A stretch of DNA of 64,000 bases from an uncultured Lachnospiraceae bacterium (GTDB taxonomy: Bacteria; Bacillota; Clostridia; Lachnospirales; Lachnospiraceae). This document shows positions 9,421 to 19,035 of the stretch, piece after piece. Made by a program: the position numbers and the translations under genes. Position 1 is the first letter of the stretch. Each line of letters opens with the position of its first letter. The stretch covers positions 62,001 to 126,000 of the forward strand of contig CAJUDH010000005.1 in the NCBI GenBank assembly GCA_910584845.1, in the 5' to 3' direction. The notes under the pieces were generated by a model. The model saw nothing but the letters and a program-made list of their open reading frames with translations. It was not told the origin of the DNA and ran no database searches.

Positions 9421-10740
9421 TTAAAAGCAAATATTTTCTTCACGGATGCCATATGTTTTCAATTGTTTCACCATATCCTTAGAATTTTGCACATTGGCTA
9501 CGGCAAAAATAGCCTCCGGAAAACGCTCTACCGCCTGTTCTACAGACAACACGGGTTTTCCCATGATTGTTTTCCCCTCCAGTTCCGGCGCGTTATCGCA
9601 AAAACATGTTACCTCCAAACGGCCATCCCGAAAGCTTCTGCCCAAGTCTTTTAAAATGCGGCAAAAATACTTCCCTTTCTGCCCCGCCCCGAATATGACC
9701 ACCGGTTTGTCTAAAATTTGGCCTAATACCATACCGATCTTCTTTACGGACATACTGTCCACCTGTTCAAAATTTTTCTCAAAATAGAAAGGGTCTGCTA
9801 AAAATCCTTGTAAAATGGCTTCCTGCCCTTCCTTAAAAATACCGCACCCTAAAATCCCATGCTGCATATCTGCCCTTAGTTCCGACTCAAATGCACGTTT
9901 AAACTGTTCCCTTCCCACTTTTGAAAAACACTTCATCCGGTCAATAAAATGCAAATATTTCGTATACCAAAACTCGTTCCATATATTTGGGTCCGTAATC
10001 TCTTTCCGTTTCAATTCCTGTTCTATAAAACGCATTTCCCACACGATTTCAAATATTTTCCTGTCGTCATATACGGAACTTCCCGTGTTATCAATCCGAT
10101 ACTCATAAACCGGCTTATCTATATAATAAGCCGTCTCTGCCAAAATATCGGTCAAAAACGAAAAACCCTGGTCTTGAAAAGCCGCCCCTGGCGTTTCGTT
10201 CACTTTAATATCTTTCGTAGCCAAAAAGGATTTTTTATAAAGGGAAGCATAAATCGAACCATGGGCATACTGGATCGGTTCCATGCTTTTTACAATAAAG
10301 CGGTTGTAATAAGACGGGTTTTTATATACCTGCACTTCATAGCCTACCCAGGCTTTTTCGTAATCAAAACTCCTCCGGACATTCCCCCCTACCACGTCCG
10401 GCCGATATTGGTCCGCAATACGGTATAAATTTTCCACCATATCCAAACATAGCCTGTCGTCGGATTCCAATATGCCCACATATTTCCCTTTTGCCAGTTC
10501 AAAACCAAGGTTTAACTTATGTCCATAGCTTGTATTCGGGTCATTGATAATCTTTATCCGGCTGTCCGCATCCGCAAACTTTTTTAGGATGCCTGGGGAA
10601 TTATCTTTGCTGCCGCCGTCGACACATAGGATTTCAATATTTTTATAAGTCTGGCGGCAGACGCTATTTAAACATTCTTCCAAATACGTTTCGGAATTAT
10701 GGACCGTTACCACAATGGATACATCTGGCATGTTTTTCAT
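9421..10740 (-). CDS. GT2 glycosyltransferase with C-terminal Rossmann-like module
   Basis: About 439 aa from ATG 10740. The GT2 domain shows VSIVVTVHNSETYLEECL, LCVDGGSKDNS and ILESDDR. The C-terminal module has VVIFGAGQKGKYF, then CFCDNAPELEGK and AIFAVANVQNS. An in-frame TTG at 10761 precedes the ATG; GGGAGG and AAGG lie upstream of the ATG, so I prefer the ATG. The layout matches the protein at 4346-5701, and both keep an AAFQD(Q/M)GF stretch near residue 200, so the two are likely paralogues that diverged in donor or acceptor. The gene precedes the HAD gene by 20 nt in the same operon. Confidence 0.85.
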   Translation of the reverse strand: MKNMPDVSIVVTVHNSETYLEECLNSVCRQTYKNIEILCVDGGSKDNSPGILKKFADADSRIKIINDPNTSYGHKLNLGFELAKGKYVGILESDDRLCLDMVENLYRIADQYRPDVVGGNVRRSFDYEKAWVGYEVQVYKNPSYYNRFIVKSMEPIQYAHGSIYASLYKKSFLATKDIKVNETPGAAFQDQGFSFLTDILAETAYYIDKPVYEYRIDNTGSSVYDDRKIFEIVWEMRFIEQELKRKEITDPNIWNEFWYTKYLHFIDRMKCFSKVGREQFKRAFESELRADMQHGILGCGIFKEGQEAILQGFLADPFYFEKNFEQVDSMSVKKIGMVLGQILDKPVVIFGAGQKGKYFCRILKDLGRSFRDGRLEVTCFCDNAPELEGKTIMGKPVLSVEQAVERFPEAIFAVANVQNSKDMVKQLKTYGIREENICF

Positions 10741-10786
10741 TTTAACCTTATTCCCTCCCAAAAACTTTCCTTCCCATTTTATTTTC

Positions 10787-12070
10787 TCAGATACCCGGCT
10801 GCTGCCTTCCGTCCAAAGGGCTGATGTTTATTATTTCTTCATATATTTGAATATTGCAGTCCGCTATTGCCTTTGCACACTTTTGCCTTAACTCTTTTTC
10901 GACAGAACATTTTGAAAATTTATCACATAGCCCTTCCTTATTTTCAAAAATTTTGCAGACATAGTAAGCCAGCAAGGCAGGTTCATGATAAGGGTACAAA
11001 AAGCCGTCTTTATTAAATTCCATCCCGCAATAAGCGCCGCCAACATAAGAAACCACGGTTGGGACACCTATCATCCTGGCCTCGCTTAAGGAATTTGGTG
11101 AATTTTCTATTACAGAAGGGGAAACAAAAACGTTTGCCAGCCTATATTGCCGGGCCATCTCTTCCTCATCTAGGCGGTCCAAAAAGTTTACGTACCTTGA
11201 CAATCCAAACTGTTCCACCAGCCTCCATAAATAAGCGCCATAAGGGTTGCCTTCTTTTTCGGCCATTACGTTTGCCCCGGCAACATAAACTTGCGTATCC
11301 GGGAATTTTTGTACGATCATGGGCAATGCCTGCAGCAGATAATGGAAGCCTTTAACCGGATAAGAAGCCTGGCTCACAAAAATGCGGTACTTTTGGCATC
11401 CTTCATATTCCCATCTGCCAGCGTGTTGATAAAATATATCCCGTAAAATTTCATTACAGAAATGATATTGTGCCCGGGGGTTGACCGCCTCTACGCAAGC
11501 CCTGTCCCAATCGGTCCGGCCAATCACATGCTTTACGGCTTTTAAACTTTCTATTTCATATTTTCCATGTTTTTTAAACAGATCCCTGCCGTCTTCCAGG
11601 GTTTTTCCATTTTTATCTTTTAACTTCCGATATTCTTCTGGTATTCCTGACAGATAATGTTTCTGGCAAACGGATACCAATCCCTGAATGTTGACGGCAA
11701 CCCGGCCTAACATCCCCCTTTTTTTACATGCCAATATCATAGCTGCTGAATGGGGGTATTCCGTGCCCCATATATGTACCACATCCGGCCCGCTTTTTTC
11801 CAGGATAGCCTCAAAATCTTCCACCATCTTCCAATCATAGCCCTCGTCTTCCAAATCGCACAAAAACGTATAATAATGGTGTTTATTGCATACCCCTTCT
11901 TTTAACCGGCTTTTATCTCTGATTGGAAAACATAAACTAAGGTCCAGGCCCTCTTCCTTTTCCAGTTCATGCAGCATTCCTGTCATCCAGCCGCCATAAG
12001 GGCTTTTCTTGACCGCAAATTCCTGGCTGAAATCCGGTAGGATAATATTGCACAGCCATAATATTTTCAT
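10787..12070 (-). CDS. GT4 family glycosyltransferase
   Basis: 427 aa. It opens with MKILWLCNIILPDFS and has the GT4 donor-binding signature VSPSVIENSPNSLSEARMIG toward the C-terminus, with VSYVGGAYCG after it. There is no Rossmann-like module, unlike its neighbours. The ATG at 12070 overlaps the stop of the epimerase gene as ATGA and has GGAGGAAATC directly upstream, which rules out the 4-codon longer reading. Because it follows fnlA-fnlB-fnlC directly, a good guess is that it transfers L-FucNAc from UDP-L-FucNAc, as FnlC-linked GT4 enzymes often do; that is inference from position. Confidence 0.82.
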   Translation of the reverse strand: MKILWLCNIILPDFSQEFAVKKSPYGGWMTGMLHELEKEEGLDLSLCFPIRDKSRLKEGVCNKHHYYTFLCDLEDEGYDWKMVEDFEAILEKSGPDVVHIWGTEYPHSAAMILACKKRGMLGRVAVNIQGLVSVCQKHYLSGIPEEYRKLKDKNGKTLEDGRDLFKKHGKYEIESLKAVKHVIGRTDWDRACVEAVNPRAQYHFCNEILRDIFYQHAGRWEYEGCQKYRIFVSQASYPVKGFHYLLQALPMIVQKFPDTQVYVAGANVMAEKEGNPYGAYLWRLVEQFGLSRYVNFLDRLDEEEMARQYRLANVFVSPSVIENSPNSLSEARMIGVPTVVSYVGGAYCGMEFNKDGFLYPYHEPALLAYYVCKIFENKEGLCDKFSKCSVEKELRQKCAKAIADCNIQIYEEIINISPLDGRQQPGI

Positions 12071-13209
12071 GATTTCCTCCAAACCGTCCGATTTACTATG
12101 GATACATAGCTCTGGATCATCTTTACCACTTTCATGCTCACATTCTCTTCCCTGTAATCCGGCACAATAGAGGCCATATCCTGGGCCTGGTGCATCTGCA
12201 CCGCAAGGTCAAGCCCCTGGAGCACACTCTCCTTCCCAATGCCGGCCAGGATAAAATTACCTTTATCCAAGGCTTCCGGCCTTTCTGTAGACGTCCGTAT
12301 ACAGACCGCGGCAAAAGGATATCCTTTTGCGTTAAAAAAGGCGCTTTCCTCTGGCAATGTCCCACTGTCGGACACTACACATTTCGCATTCATCTGCAAA
12401 AAATTATAATCGGAAAATCCAAAAGGCTCCATAGCGCGGACCAAAGGGTGGAATGTGAACTGCCTTTTTGTAATAAAATTTTTGCTTCTGGGATGCATAC
12501 TGTATATCACCGGCACCTGATACGTATCCGCCATACTGTTCACCGCATCCATGAGCTCATAAAAATTATCCTCGTTGTCTATATTTTCTTCCCTGTGGGC
12601 CGATAATAGAATATATCCCCCCCTTTTCAGGCCAAGCCTTGACAAAGCGCCGCTATTTAGGATTTTATCCATATGCGCGCTTAACACTTCCGCCATGGGC
12701 GACCCGGTCACATAAGTCCGCTCCTTTGCCGTCCCTTCCTGGTTCAAGTATCTTCTCGCATGTTCCGAGTAGCACATGTTAATATCTGCAATGTGGTCTA
12801 CAATACGCCGATTGGTCTCCTCCGGCAAATTTTCGTCAAAGCACCGGTTTCCTGCCTCCATATGGAAAATCGGGACCTTCAGGCGTTTTGCCGAAATCGC
12901 CGCAAGGGCTGAGTTGGTATCCCCCAATATCAGCAATGCGTCCGGCTTTTGGCTTAACATCAGTTCATAACTTTTACAAATAATGTTGCCTATGGTTTCA
13001 CCTAAATGGCTTCCGGCTACATTTAAATAAAAATCCGGCTCCCTTAAATCCAGGTCTTCAAAAAATATCTGGTTTAAAGAATAGTCATAATTCTGCCCGG
13101 TATGGACCAAAATATGGTTGAAATACCGGTCACATTTTTTTATGACCTCTGAAAGCCGGATAATCTCCGGCCTGGTCCCTATGATTGTCATTAATTTTAA
13201 TTTCTTCAT
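12067..13209 (-). CDS. fnlC: UDP-GlcNAc 2-epimerase family enzyme of the UDP-L-FucNAc pathway (FnlC/Cap5G type)
   Basis: 380 aa, normal length. It opens with LMTIIGTRPEIIRLSEV and has the non-hydrolysing UDP-GlcNAc 2-epimerase features HTGQNYDYSLNQIFF, LGDTNSALA, HMEAGNRCFDENLPEE and SDSGTLPEE. Known family role: the last step to UDP-N-acetyl-L-fucosamine, 2-epimerisation of UDP-L-PneNAc. The assignment as FnlC rather than a general WecB epimerase rests on the two genes just upstream, which encode the first two enzymes of that pathway. The ribosome binding site GAGGAAG lies in the end of the preceding gene, 3 nt away. The reaction is cytosolic. Confidence 0.9.
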   Translation of the reverse strand: MKKLKLMTIIGTRPEIIRLSEVIKKCDRYFNHILVHTGQNYDYSLNQIFFEDLDLREPDFYLNVAGSHLGETIGNIICKSYELMLSQKPDALLILGDTNSALAAISAKRLKVPIFHMEAGNRCFDENLPEETNRRIVDHIADINMCYSEHARRYLNQEGTAKERTYVTGSPMAEVLSAHMDKILNSGALSRLGLKRGGYILLSAHREENIDNEDNFYELMDAVNSMADTYQVPVIYSMHPRSKNFITKRQFTFHPLVRAMEPFGFSDYNFLQMNAKCVVSDSGTLPEESAFFNAKGYPFAAVCIRTSTERPEALDKGNFILAGIGKESVLQGLDLAVQMHQAQDMASIVPDYREENVSMKVVKMIQSYVSIVNRTVWRKS

Positions 13210-13212
13210 ATC

Positions 13213-14322
13213 CTAAACTTCCTCATAATAGGTATCCGGCCTTTGAGGGTCAAATACTTCATTGGCCCACATAATAGTAACCAAGTCTTCTTCTCCCATA
13301 TTGGCTATGCTGTGTGTGTACCCCGCAGGAATATCGACCACTTCCAGCCGTTTTCCCGAAACCAGGCATTCTGCCGTCTGGCCTGTCGCCATATGGCGGA
13401 ACCGGATCAGCCCAGTCCCGCTCACCACCAAAAATTTTTCCACTTTTGTATGATGCCAGTGGTTCCCTTTTACAATGCCCGGCTTTGTAACGTTAACCGA
13501 TATTTGCCCCATATTTTTTAAATGCAAAAATTCGGTAAAAGACCCACGTTGATCCTGGTTCCCCTTAAGCCGATAACAAAAATCCCCCGGTTCCAGATAG
13601 CTTAAGTAGGTACTGTACAGTTTCTTCCCCAGTGGGTCGCCAATACCAGGGATTTCCAGGGTACCCCTTCCCTCCCGAAAAGCGAAAATCCTCTTTGCCA
13701 CCTCCCCCACGGTTGTTTCATAAGTCTCCGGGATTTCCTGAACCGCCTCCCCTGCATTGCTTTCTTTCCCGATACATGAAAGAAACCCGTTTACCACGTC
13801 ATCAATATAGGCGAGGGTAACTTTCGCGTCAGGGTCGTTCACGGTAATATCCAGGCCATGGGCAATATTATAACAAAAAGTGGCTATAAAACTGTTGTAG
13901 TTTGGCCGGCACCATTTCCCGAATACATTGGGGAGGCGGAAAATAAAGAGGGGGGCCCCTGCCCTTTTGGCATATTCCTGAAGCAGCCTTTCTGCTTCCC
14001 TTTTACTTTTCCCATAATGCCTGTGCCGCGTATTCAAAATAGTAGAAGAAAAGGCCACCGGTACTTTCTTGTGCTTTTCTTCCAGTATCTGGATGACCTC
14101 CCCGGTAAATCCTGTATTTCCTGTATCATACTCTTTTTCATGGGCAGGGCGGTTTACCCCTGCCAAATGGATCAAAAAGCCGCATTCTTCGATATATTTC
14201 TCCAGTTCTTGCCTGGTAGTGCCCCGATGGCAAAACAAAAGTTCGTTATAGCCTCTGTTTTGTAATTCCGCAATCAGGTTTTTGGCAATAAAGCCTTTGG
14301 AACCGGTAATGAGGATTTTCAT
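13213..14322 (-). CDS. fnlB: UDP-L-FucNAc pathway bifunctional SDR/cupin protein (FnlB/CapF type)
   Basis: 369 aa, the usual length of CapF. The N-terminal SDR domain has ILITGSKGFIAKNL and a YGKSKREAE catalytic segment. The C-terminal third is a cupin with the HWHHTKVEKFLVVSG metal-binding stretch and PAGYTHSIAN. Known role: the cupin domain epimerises C3 and the SDR domain reduces C4 of the product of the first enzyme, giving UDP-L-PneNAc. ATG 14322 overlaps the fnlA stop as ATGA and has GGGGGAAG upstream, so I prefer it to the in-frame ATG at 14337. Confidence 0.93.
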   Translation of the reverse strand: MKILITGSKGFIAKNLIAELQNRGYNELLFCHRGTTRQELEKYIEECGFLIHLAGVNRPAHEKEYDTGNTGFTGEVIQILEEKHKKVPVAFSSTILNTRHRHYGKSKREAERLLQEYAKRAGAPLFIFRLPNVFGKWCRPNYNSFIATFCYNIAHGLDITVNDPDAKVTLAYIDDVVNGFLSCIGKESNAGEAVQEIPETYETTVGEVAKRIFAFREGRGTLEIPGIGDPLGKKLYSTYLSYLEPGDFCYRLKGNQDQRGSFTEFLHLKNMGQISVNVTKPGIVKGNHWHHTKVEKFLVVSGTGLIRFRHMATGQTAECLVSGKRLEVVDIPAGYTHSIANMGEEDLVTIMWANEVFDPQRPDTYYEEV

Positions 14323-15362
14323 TTTTTCTTCCCCCATCTCCTTAACTGTTCTTTTACATAAGGTATTCCTGACAACTTTGAGACAACTTGCCCGATGTTT
14401 AGCTGCGTTGTATTGGCCGACGTAAATTCGGTAATATCTGCCCGCTTCCGGTTCCCTTTGCTAAAATAATTGTCGTAATTCAAATCCCGGTTGTCCGCAG
14501 GTACCTGGTAATACCCCCCTAAATCAACCGCCCTGGCACACTCTTCATTGGTAAGCAACGTCTCATGCATTTTTTCTCCATGGCGGATTCCGATTATATG
14601 CATTTTAGGCTCCAGGCCAAAGAGCCGGCCTACTGCCTGGGCCAATGTGCCGATGGTACATGCCGGCGCTTTCTGCACCATAATATCTCCGGCAGCCGCA
14701 TTTTGAAAGGCGTACACGACCAGCTCCACAGCCTCTTCCAGGCTCATGAGGAACCGGGTCATTGCCGGCTCCGTAACCGTAAGCTCTTTTCCTGCCATAA
14801 GCTGGTCCATAAACAAAGGGACGACCGACCCCCTGGAACAGAGTACGTTTCCATAACGGGTTCCGCAAATCAGGGTTTTTTCCGGATCCACGGTCCGGGA
14901 CTTTGCAATGAAAACTTTTTCCATCATTGCTTTAGAAGTCCCCATGGCGTTGACCGGATAGGCCGCTTTATCGGTAGAAAGGCAGATCACTTTCTTTACC
15001 TCTGCCTCAATGGCGGCAGCCAATAGGTTGTCTGTCCCCAAAACATTGGTTTTCACTGCTTCTACAGGAAAGAATTCACAGGATGGCACCTGCTTTAATG
15101 CCGCCGCATGGAATACATAGTCCACACCATATATGGCATTTTCTATGCTTTGTAAATCCCGGACGTCTCCGATATAGAACTTAATTTTACTATAATATTG
15201 CGGAAATTCTGCCTGGTACGCATGCCTCATATCATCTTGCTTTTTTTCGTCCCTCGAAAAAATCCGTATTTCTTTCATGTCCGTTTTTAAAAAACGCTTA
15301 AGCACTGCATTCCCAAAAGACCCTGTCCCGCCCGTAATCAGTAATGTTTTGCCCTTCCACAT
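14319..15362 (-). CDS. fnlA: UDP-GlcNAc 4,6-dehydratase/5-epimerase (FnlA/CapE type)
   Basis: 347 aa, matching CapE/WbjB/FnlA. It shows the Rossmann opening LLITGGTGSFGNAVLKRFL, the RDEKKQDDMR stretch typical of this subfamily, AALKQVPSCEFFP, and a NAMGTSKAMMEKV segment in which Met replaces the usual Tyr of the catalytic motif, as in extended SDR dehydratases of the CapE/FlaA1 class. Known reaction: UDP-GlcNAc to UDP-2-acetamido-2,6-dideoxy-beta-L-arabino-4-hexulose. The first of three consecutive genes giving UDP-L-FucNAc. ATG 15362 has GGAAG upstream; ATG 15374 is an alternative start. A pseudaminic PseB is the main alternative, disfavoured by the fnlB/fnlC partners. Confidence 0.92.
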   Translation of the reverse strand: MWKGKTLLITGGTGSFGNAVLKRFLKTDMKEIRIFSRDEKKQDDMRHAYQAEFPQYYSKIKFYIGDVRDLQSIENAIYGVDYVFHAAALKQVPSCEFFPVEAVKTNVLGTDNLLAAAIEAEVKKVICLSTDKAAYPVNAMGTSKAMMEKVFIAKSRTVDPEKTLICGTRYGNVLCSRGSVVPLFMDQLMAGKELTVTEPAMTRFLMSLEEAVELVVYAFQNAAAGDIMVQKAPACTIGTLAQAVGRLFGLEPKMHIIGIRHGEKMHETLLTNEECARAVDLGGYYQVPADNRDLNYDNYFSKGNRKRADITEFTSANTTQLNIGQVVSKLSGIPYVKEQLRRWGKKK

Positions 15363-15378
15363 CTCTGCTTCCATCTAT

Positions 15379-16548
15379 TTACCTGCTTTCCCGTATCTGT
15401 TTCAATTTTTTATAAAAAACCTGTCCGATTTTTGCCGGATTATTCGGGTTTTCCATAGCCTCTTCTATTTTCCGGTAATCCCTTTCATCTTTTTCATAAC
15501 AAAGAAGCGCCTCTAATAGTTCGTAGACAAAATACATTTTGCTCCCTTTCCCCACCGGCTCCTGGATGAGTAAAGTACGGATACCGGATAAAATCCGGCT
15601 TTCCAGTTCCTCTTGCCGGTCCCCCAGCCTGGCACATTCCATCAATACCTCGTCCGGAATTTTCCTTAATACATGTTCCAGCTTTTGTTCCGCTGAAAGG
15701 GGGCAATTGCTATATAGCAAAGAATTGATTTCCCCTGTTACCTGTTTTATCCGCAATTGGACCATCTGGCCCATATAGCTTTCTTCCGGAAGGTCCCATG
15801 ATGAAAACAAATTCATATATCCGCAATAGATCTCATTAAACATATCATGCTCGTTCGGGTAATATTTTCCGATGGAAACATTCATGGTATCTTTTTTATA
15901 GATAAAAAAATCATAAACAGGCTCTTTCATAACCAACGCAGATTTTACATCTGGCGCAATCTGGATATTATACAGCGTATCCGCGCCATATACTTCGGTT
16001 CGGAATTTGTGTTTCTTCATTATTTTGGCACGGTATAAATTCGCTTGGTTTTGCGCCAGTGATGTAGACAATAACCAAGGCCATCCTTCATGGACCCTTT
16101 GTTCATTGGGATAAAAAACCTCTTCTTTTACCCGTTCATCCAGCCCTTTCACATTATAGGCTATTATGTCCTGCTCCTGGTCACACTCATGCATCACCAC
16201 TTTTGTCCAAATCACATCGGGGTCATAGGCAATTGCCTTCTCGGCCATTAATTTCAAACTGCCCGGCCGGATCCGGTCGTCGGAATTCAGGATATAGATA
16301 TAATCCCCTTTGGCCTGTTCGATTCCTCGGTTGAAACTTGCGTATATCCATTGATTTTTCTGATGGACCACCCGAATCCGGCTGTCGCTTTCTGCTATCT
16401 TATCAGCAATCATCGGCGTTTGGTCTGTGGAACCGTCGTCAATGATGATCAACTCCCATTGGGGGTAATCCTGTTCCATAATGCTCTTTACAGCCAAGGG
16501 AAAATATTTTTCATTATTATACACAGCCATAACAATACTGATCAGCAT
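15379..16548 (-). CDS. GT2 glycosyltransferase
   Basis: About 389 aa. Clear GT-A features: ISIVMAVYNNEKYFPLAV, IIDDGSTDQTP, and ILNSDDRIRPG for the metal-binding acidic motif. Residues beyond about 230 are helical and of unknown role; there is no Rossmann-like module. AAGGAGG sits so that only the fourth-codon ATG at 16548 has a workable spacing (9 nt); the upstream ATG at 16557 touches the Shine-Dalgarno sequence and should not be used. It lies directly upstream of fnlA (gap 16 nt). Sugar donor not predictable. Confidence 0.83.
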   Translation of the reverse strand: MLISIVMAVYNNEKYFPLAVKSIMEQDYPQWELIIIDDGSTDQTPMIADKIAESDSRIRVVHQKNQWIYASFNRGIEQAKGDYIYILNSDDRIRPGSLKLMAEKAIAYDPDVIWTKVVMHECDQEQDIIAYNVKGLDERVKEEVFYPNEQRVHEGWPWLLSTSLAQNQANLYRAKIMKKHKFRTEVYGADTLYNIQIAPDVKSALVMKEPVYDFFIYKKDTMNVSIGKYYPNEHDMFNEIYCGYMNLFSSWDLPEESYMGQMVQLRIKQVTGEINSLLYSNCPLSAEQKLEHVLRKIPDEVLMECARLGDRQEELESRILSGIRTLLIQEPVGKGSKMYFVYELLEALLCYEKDERDYRKIEEAMENPNNPAKIGQVFYKKLKQIRESR

Positions 16549-16636
16549 GTAGTACATCCTCCTTAAGCTGTTTTTACATTGCCCTTTTGCGGCATCTGTT
16601 TTCCCTTGTATCCGTCCCCGGATTTTCCAGATTCAT

Positions 16637-17854
16637 TCACTCAGCCCCGATACGGCCAATGACCTGCCCTTCATAGCTGTCATCTGCAATAAAGCCGTTG
16701 GGCTCATGGCACCAGCTCAGCTCAGCCACGCCTTTTCCGGGAATTTCCACCCGCTCCTGCACATTGCGGATATACCATTCGTATTCATTGTCTATTTGCC
16801 CCACATCTAAGGTTTGGAGCCCCCCCATCCCAAGGTCATAGGCAAGGACTGTCGCCGTGGGGCCTAAACAGGCAATCACCAATTCCTCTTTTTCGGCCAG
16901 GTTTTGTACGGTATTTAAAATCCTTTGATATTGGGAAAAGGCGTTTACCCCGGGGCAGATAACCCTCCGGACCCTCTTGGCATTCTGAAATAGGCCGTTC
17001 CCCACCCCTGTTTTTGTGTTTTCCCCTTCCACAATCAGCAGTTTCCGGTTGTGCCAAACCTTCTGGAACAAATCAAAGATTACTTTTGCATGGCTTTTAT
17101 CTCGATATATGATATATGGCCGGGAAACATATGCGTCATAATAGAAGCGGCCCCGGTCAAAAAATTTCATTACCTGCCCCCTTGTGCCCCCATATAAGTA
17201 TTGCCGGATCGCATTTGCCGCTTCCTCTGTATAGCAATCCAAACTTCCGAAATTATTTGCAATGGCGATTGCTATATTGGCATGGTCGGAGCGGATAATA
17301 TCTTGTAAACGGTTTGAAAGGCCCCGGTCTGCATTTTGATACCACGGCCGTTCTTTCCCTCGCATAATTTCAAGCTCACCGTCGCCAAAACGGCATAAAG
17401 ACGCCTTTTTTTCGATAATATAATGTAACAGTTCTTCGGAACTTTTTACCTCCGGCCCCGGTTCCACACCTAATTCATAGGGCATGTTATTTAGCTTCCA
17501 TTGGTATACTTGCAGCTGTTCTTCCAGTTCTATGACCCTTTTTGCATTTTCGTCTATGACACCGGAGAGCCCTTGCCCGCCTGCCCAAAATATTAAAATT
17601 TTCTTGCCGTCGATACCGAAGTTTTTACAGTCTTCTAATATGGGTTTATAGTTTTTAGCCGTAATTAATAGATAGTCATATTTTACATTGAATAAAATAT
17701 CCGGCGGCCCTACCGGGATACCCCCGGCCACAATACGCCCATGTTTGGACCCATCTTTATCAATAACCCCTAAAATGGTACACTTCTCTTTGTTGACCGC
17801 GCCATATACGGCTTCCAAATATTTGCCCCCGCCCCATAGATATAGTTTCTTCAT
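16637..17854 (-). CDS. GT-D fold glycosyltransferase (DUF1792/SP_1767 family) with N-terminal Rossmann-like module
   Basis: 405 aa. The first 90 residues are the shared module (LYLWGGGKYLEAV, GVIDKDGSKHG, YLLITAKNYKPI). A linker with a short coiled-coil-like stretch (ENAKRVIELEEQL) follows. Residues about 140-395 carry the DUF1792 hallmark CRFGDGELEIMRG and later EGENTKTGVGNGLF and CLGPTATVLAYDLG. Known family: DUF1792 enzymes have the GT-D fold and extend O-glycans on serine-rich adhesins in streptococci, so a protein-glycan role fits here. The start ATG overlaps the end of the FkbM gene as ATGA. A fusion of this family with the module is unusual in my experience. Confidence 0.85.
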   Translation of the reverse strand: MKKLYLWGGGKYLEAVYGAVNKEKCTILGVIDKDGSKHGRIVAGGIPVGPPDILFNVKYDYLLITAKNYKPILEDCKNFGIDGKKILIFWAGGQGLSGVIDENAKRVIELEEQLQVYQWKLNNMPYELGVEPGPEVKSSEELLHYIIEKKASLCRFGDGELEIMRGKERPWYQNADRGLSNRLQDIIRSDHANIAIAIANNFGSLDCYTEEAANAIRQYLYGGTRGQVMKFFDRGRFYYDAYVSRPYIIYRDKSHAKVIFDLFQKVWHNRKLLIVEGENTKTGVGNGLFQNAKRVRRVICPGVNAFSQYQRILNTVQNLAEKEELVIACLGPTATVLAYDLGMGGLQTLDVGQIDNEYEWYIRNVQERVEIPGKGVAELSWCHEPNGFIADDSYEGQVIGRIGAE

Positions 17855-18987
17855 ACCCTCTCCATTTCCGTCCCGCCAGTATCCGGTCCTGTTTTTTGGG
17901 CCCGGATGACCCCTTTAACAAATTTGGGGGCCTGGCCCTGTTTGGGGTATCCGTCCCCGAGGAACACCATATATCCGTCTGTGGCGGCAATCGAATACCC
18001 CCAACTTTGTAACATCTCTGAAATCTCCCGGTAATGGTTTTCCTCATGGTAACAACAGATAAAGGCCTTTACAAAAGAACGGCGCAAAAACTCCCCGCCG
18101 CCTTTGATTGCCGCTGCCTCTGCCCCTTCAATATCCATCTTTATGGAAGTAAAATTCTCCTGCTTTGCCAATTCGTCGATTGTAATACATTCCTCATTAC
18201 AGCAATCGCATACATATTTTTGTATAATACATACTTTCTCCCGATAGGGCTCAAATGTCTGTTCTAAAGCTTCCACCCATCCCTTATCAGTTTCGACCAA
18301 ATAGACCTTCTTTGCCGTGTCAATAACATCCAGGGAAAAATTCCCTTCTGCCGCCCCGATGTCAAGAACCGTTTCCCCTGGCTCCACCATAAAACCATGG
18401 TCCTGATACTTATGGGGGGATTTTATATCTTGTTCCATTAAGATTTGCCGGCAATAGGCCTCTACCCCCTTTTTATCAAACCCTCTGGGAAAATACATCC
18501 TTTTTTTGCCGTAATATACGTAATACATTTGCACCTTTTCGTCGAAGTAAACCGGTATACGGATCCCTTCATACTTGGACGGAAAAAAATCATTAAACAC
18601 ATCCAATGGGAATTTGCGGACATAGGCAATATATTTTTCTTCCTCTGGGCTATTTTCTTTCCCTTCATAAAAATCCAGCAAACGCCCCCTCTGCAAAAAA
18701 TAGTAATTATCTATTTTTTCCTGTTTTACCCCATAATGATCCACTATGTATTGATATACGCCCCTCCATTGCACCATTGCGATGATCAGCTTGTCAAATT
18801 CCCTCCCTTTTATTGCTTCGGGATTTTCTATCTCATGTCCGTTCCAGGCGCTCCCCCACTTTTTTTCATCCATGTCAACTACTGCTACAATATTGTGGGC
18901 CCATCCCCGTTCCGACAAATCATCATATAACTTCTGCCCCTTTTTCCCCGCCCCCCATATGATCCATTTTTGTTGTGTATGATCCAT
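17851..18987 (-). CDS. FkbM-family methyltransferase with N-terminal Rossmann-like module
   Basis: 378 aa. The N-terminal 110 residues form the shared module (WIIWGAGKKGQKL, VVDMDEKKWG, LIIAMVQWRG). From about 195 comes an FkbM methyltransferase: ETVLDIGAAEGNFSL as motif I, VYLVETDKGW, and the family signature IKMDIEGAEAAAIKG. Motif I is intact, unlike in the protein at 10-2262. Predicted to O-methylate a sugar hydroxyl. ATGA overlap with the next gene indicates coupling with the GT-D transferase; the two proteins share the same type of N-terminal module. Confidence 0.85.
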   Translation of the reverse strand: MDHTQQKWIIWGAGKKGQKLYDDLSERGWAHNIVAVVDMDEKKWGSAWNGHEIENPEAIKGREFDKLIIAMVQWRGVYQYIVDHYGVKQEKIDNYYFLQRGRLLDFYEGKENSPEEEKYIAYVRKFPLDVFNDFFPSKYEGIRIPVYFDEKVQMYYVYYGKKRMYFPRGFDKKGVEAYCRQILMEQDIKSPHKYQDHGFMVEPGETVLDIGAAEGNFSLDVIDTAKKVYLVETDKGWVEALEQTFEPYREKVCIIQKYVCDCCNEECITIDELAKQENFTSIKMDIEGAEAAAIKGGGEFLRRSFVKAFICCYHEENHYREISEMLQSWGYSIAATDGYMVFLGDGYPKQGQAPKFVKGVIRAQKTGPDTGGTEMERV

Positions 18988-19035
18988 ATCTTTTCCGTCC
19001 CCTTATGAAAACCTTCGAAATAACAGGACAAACCA

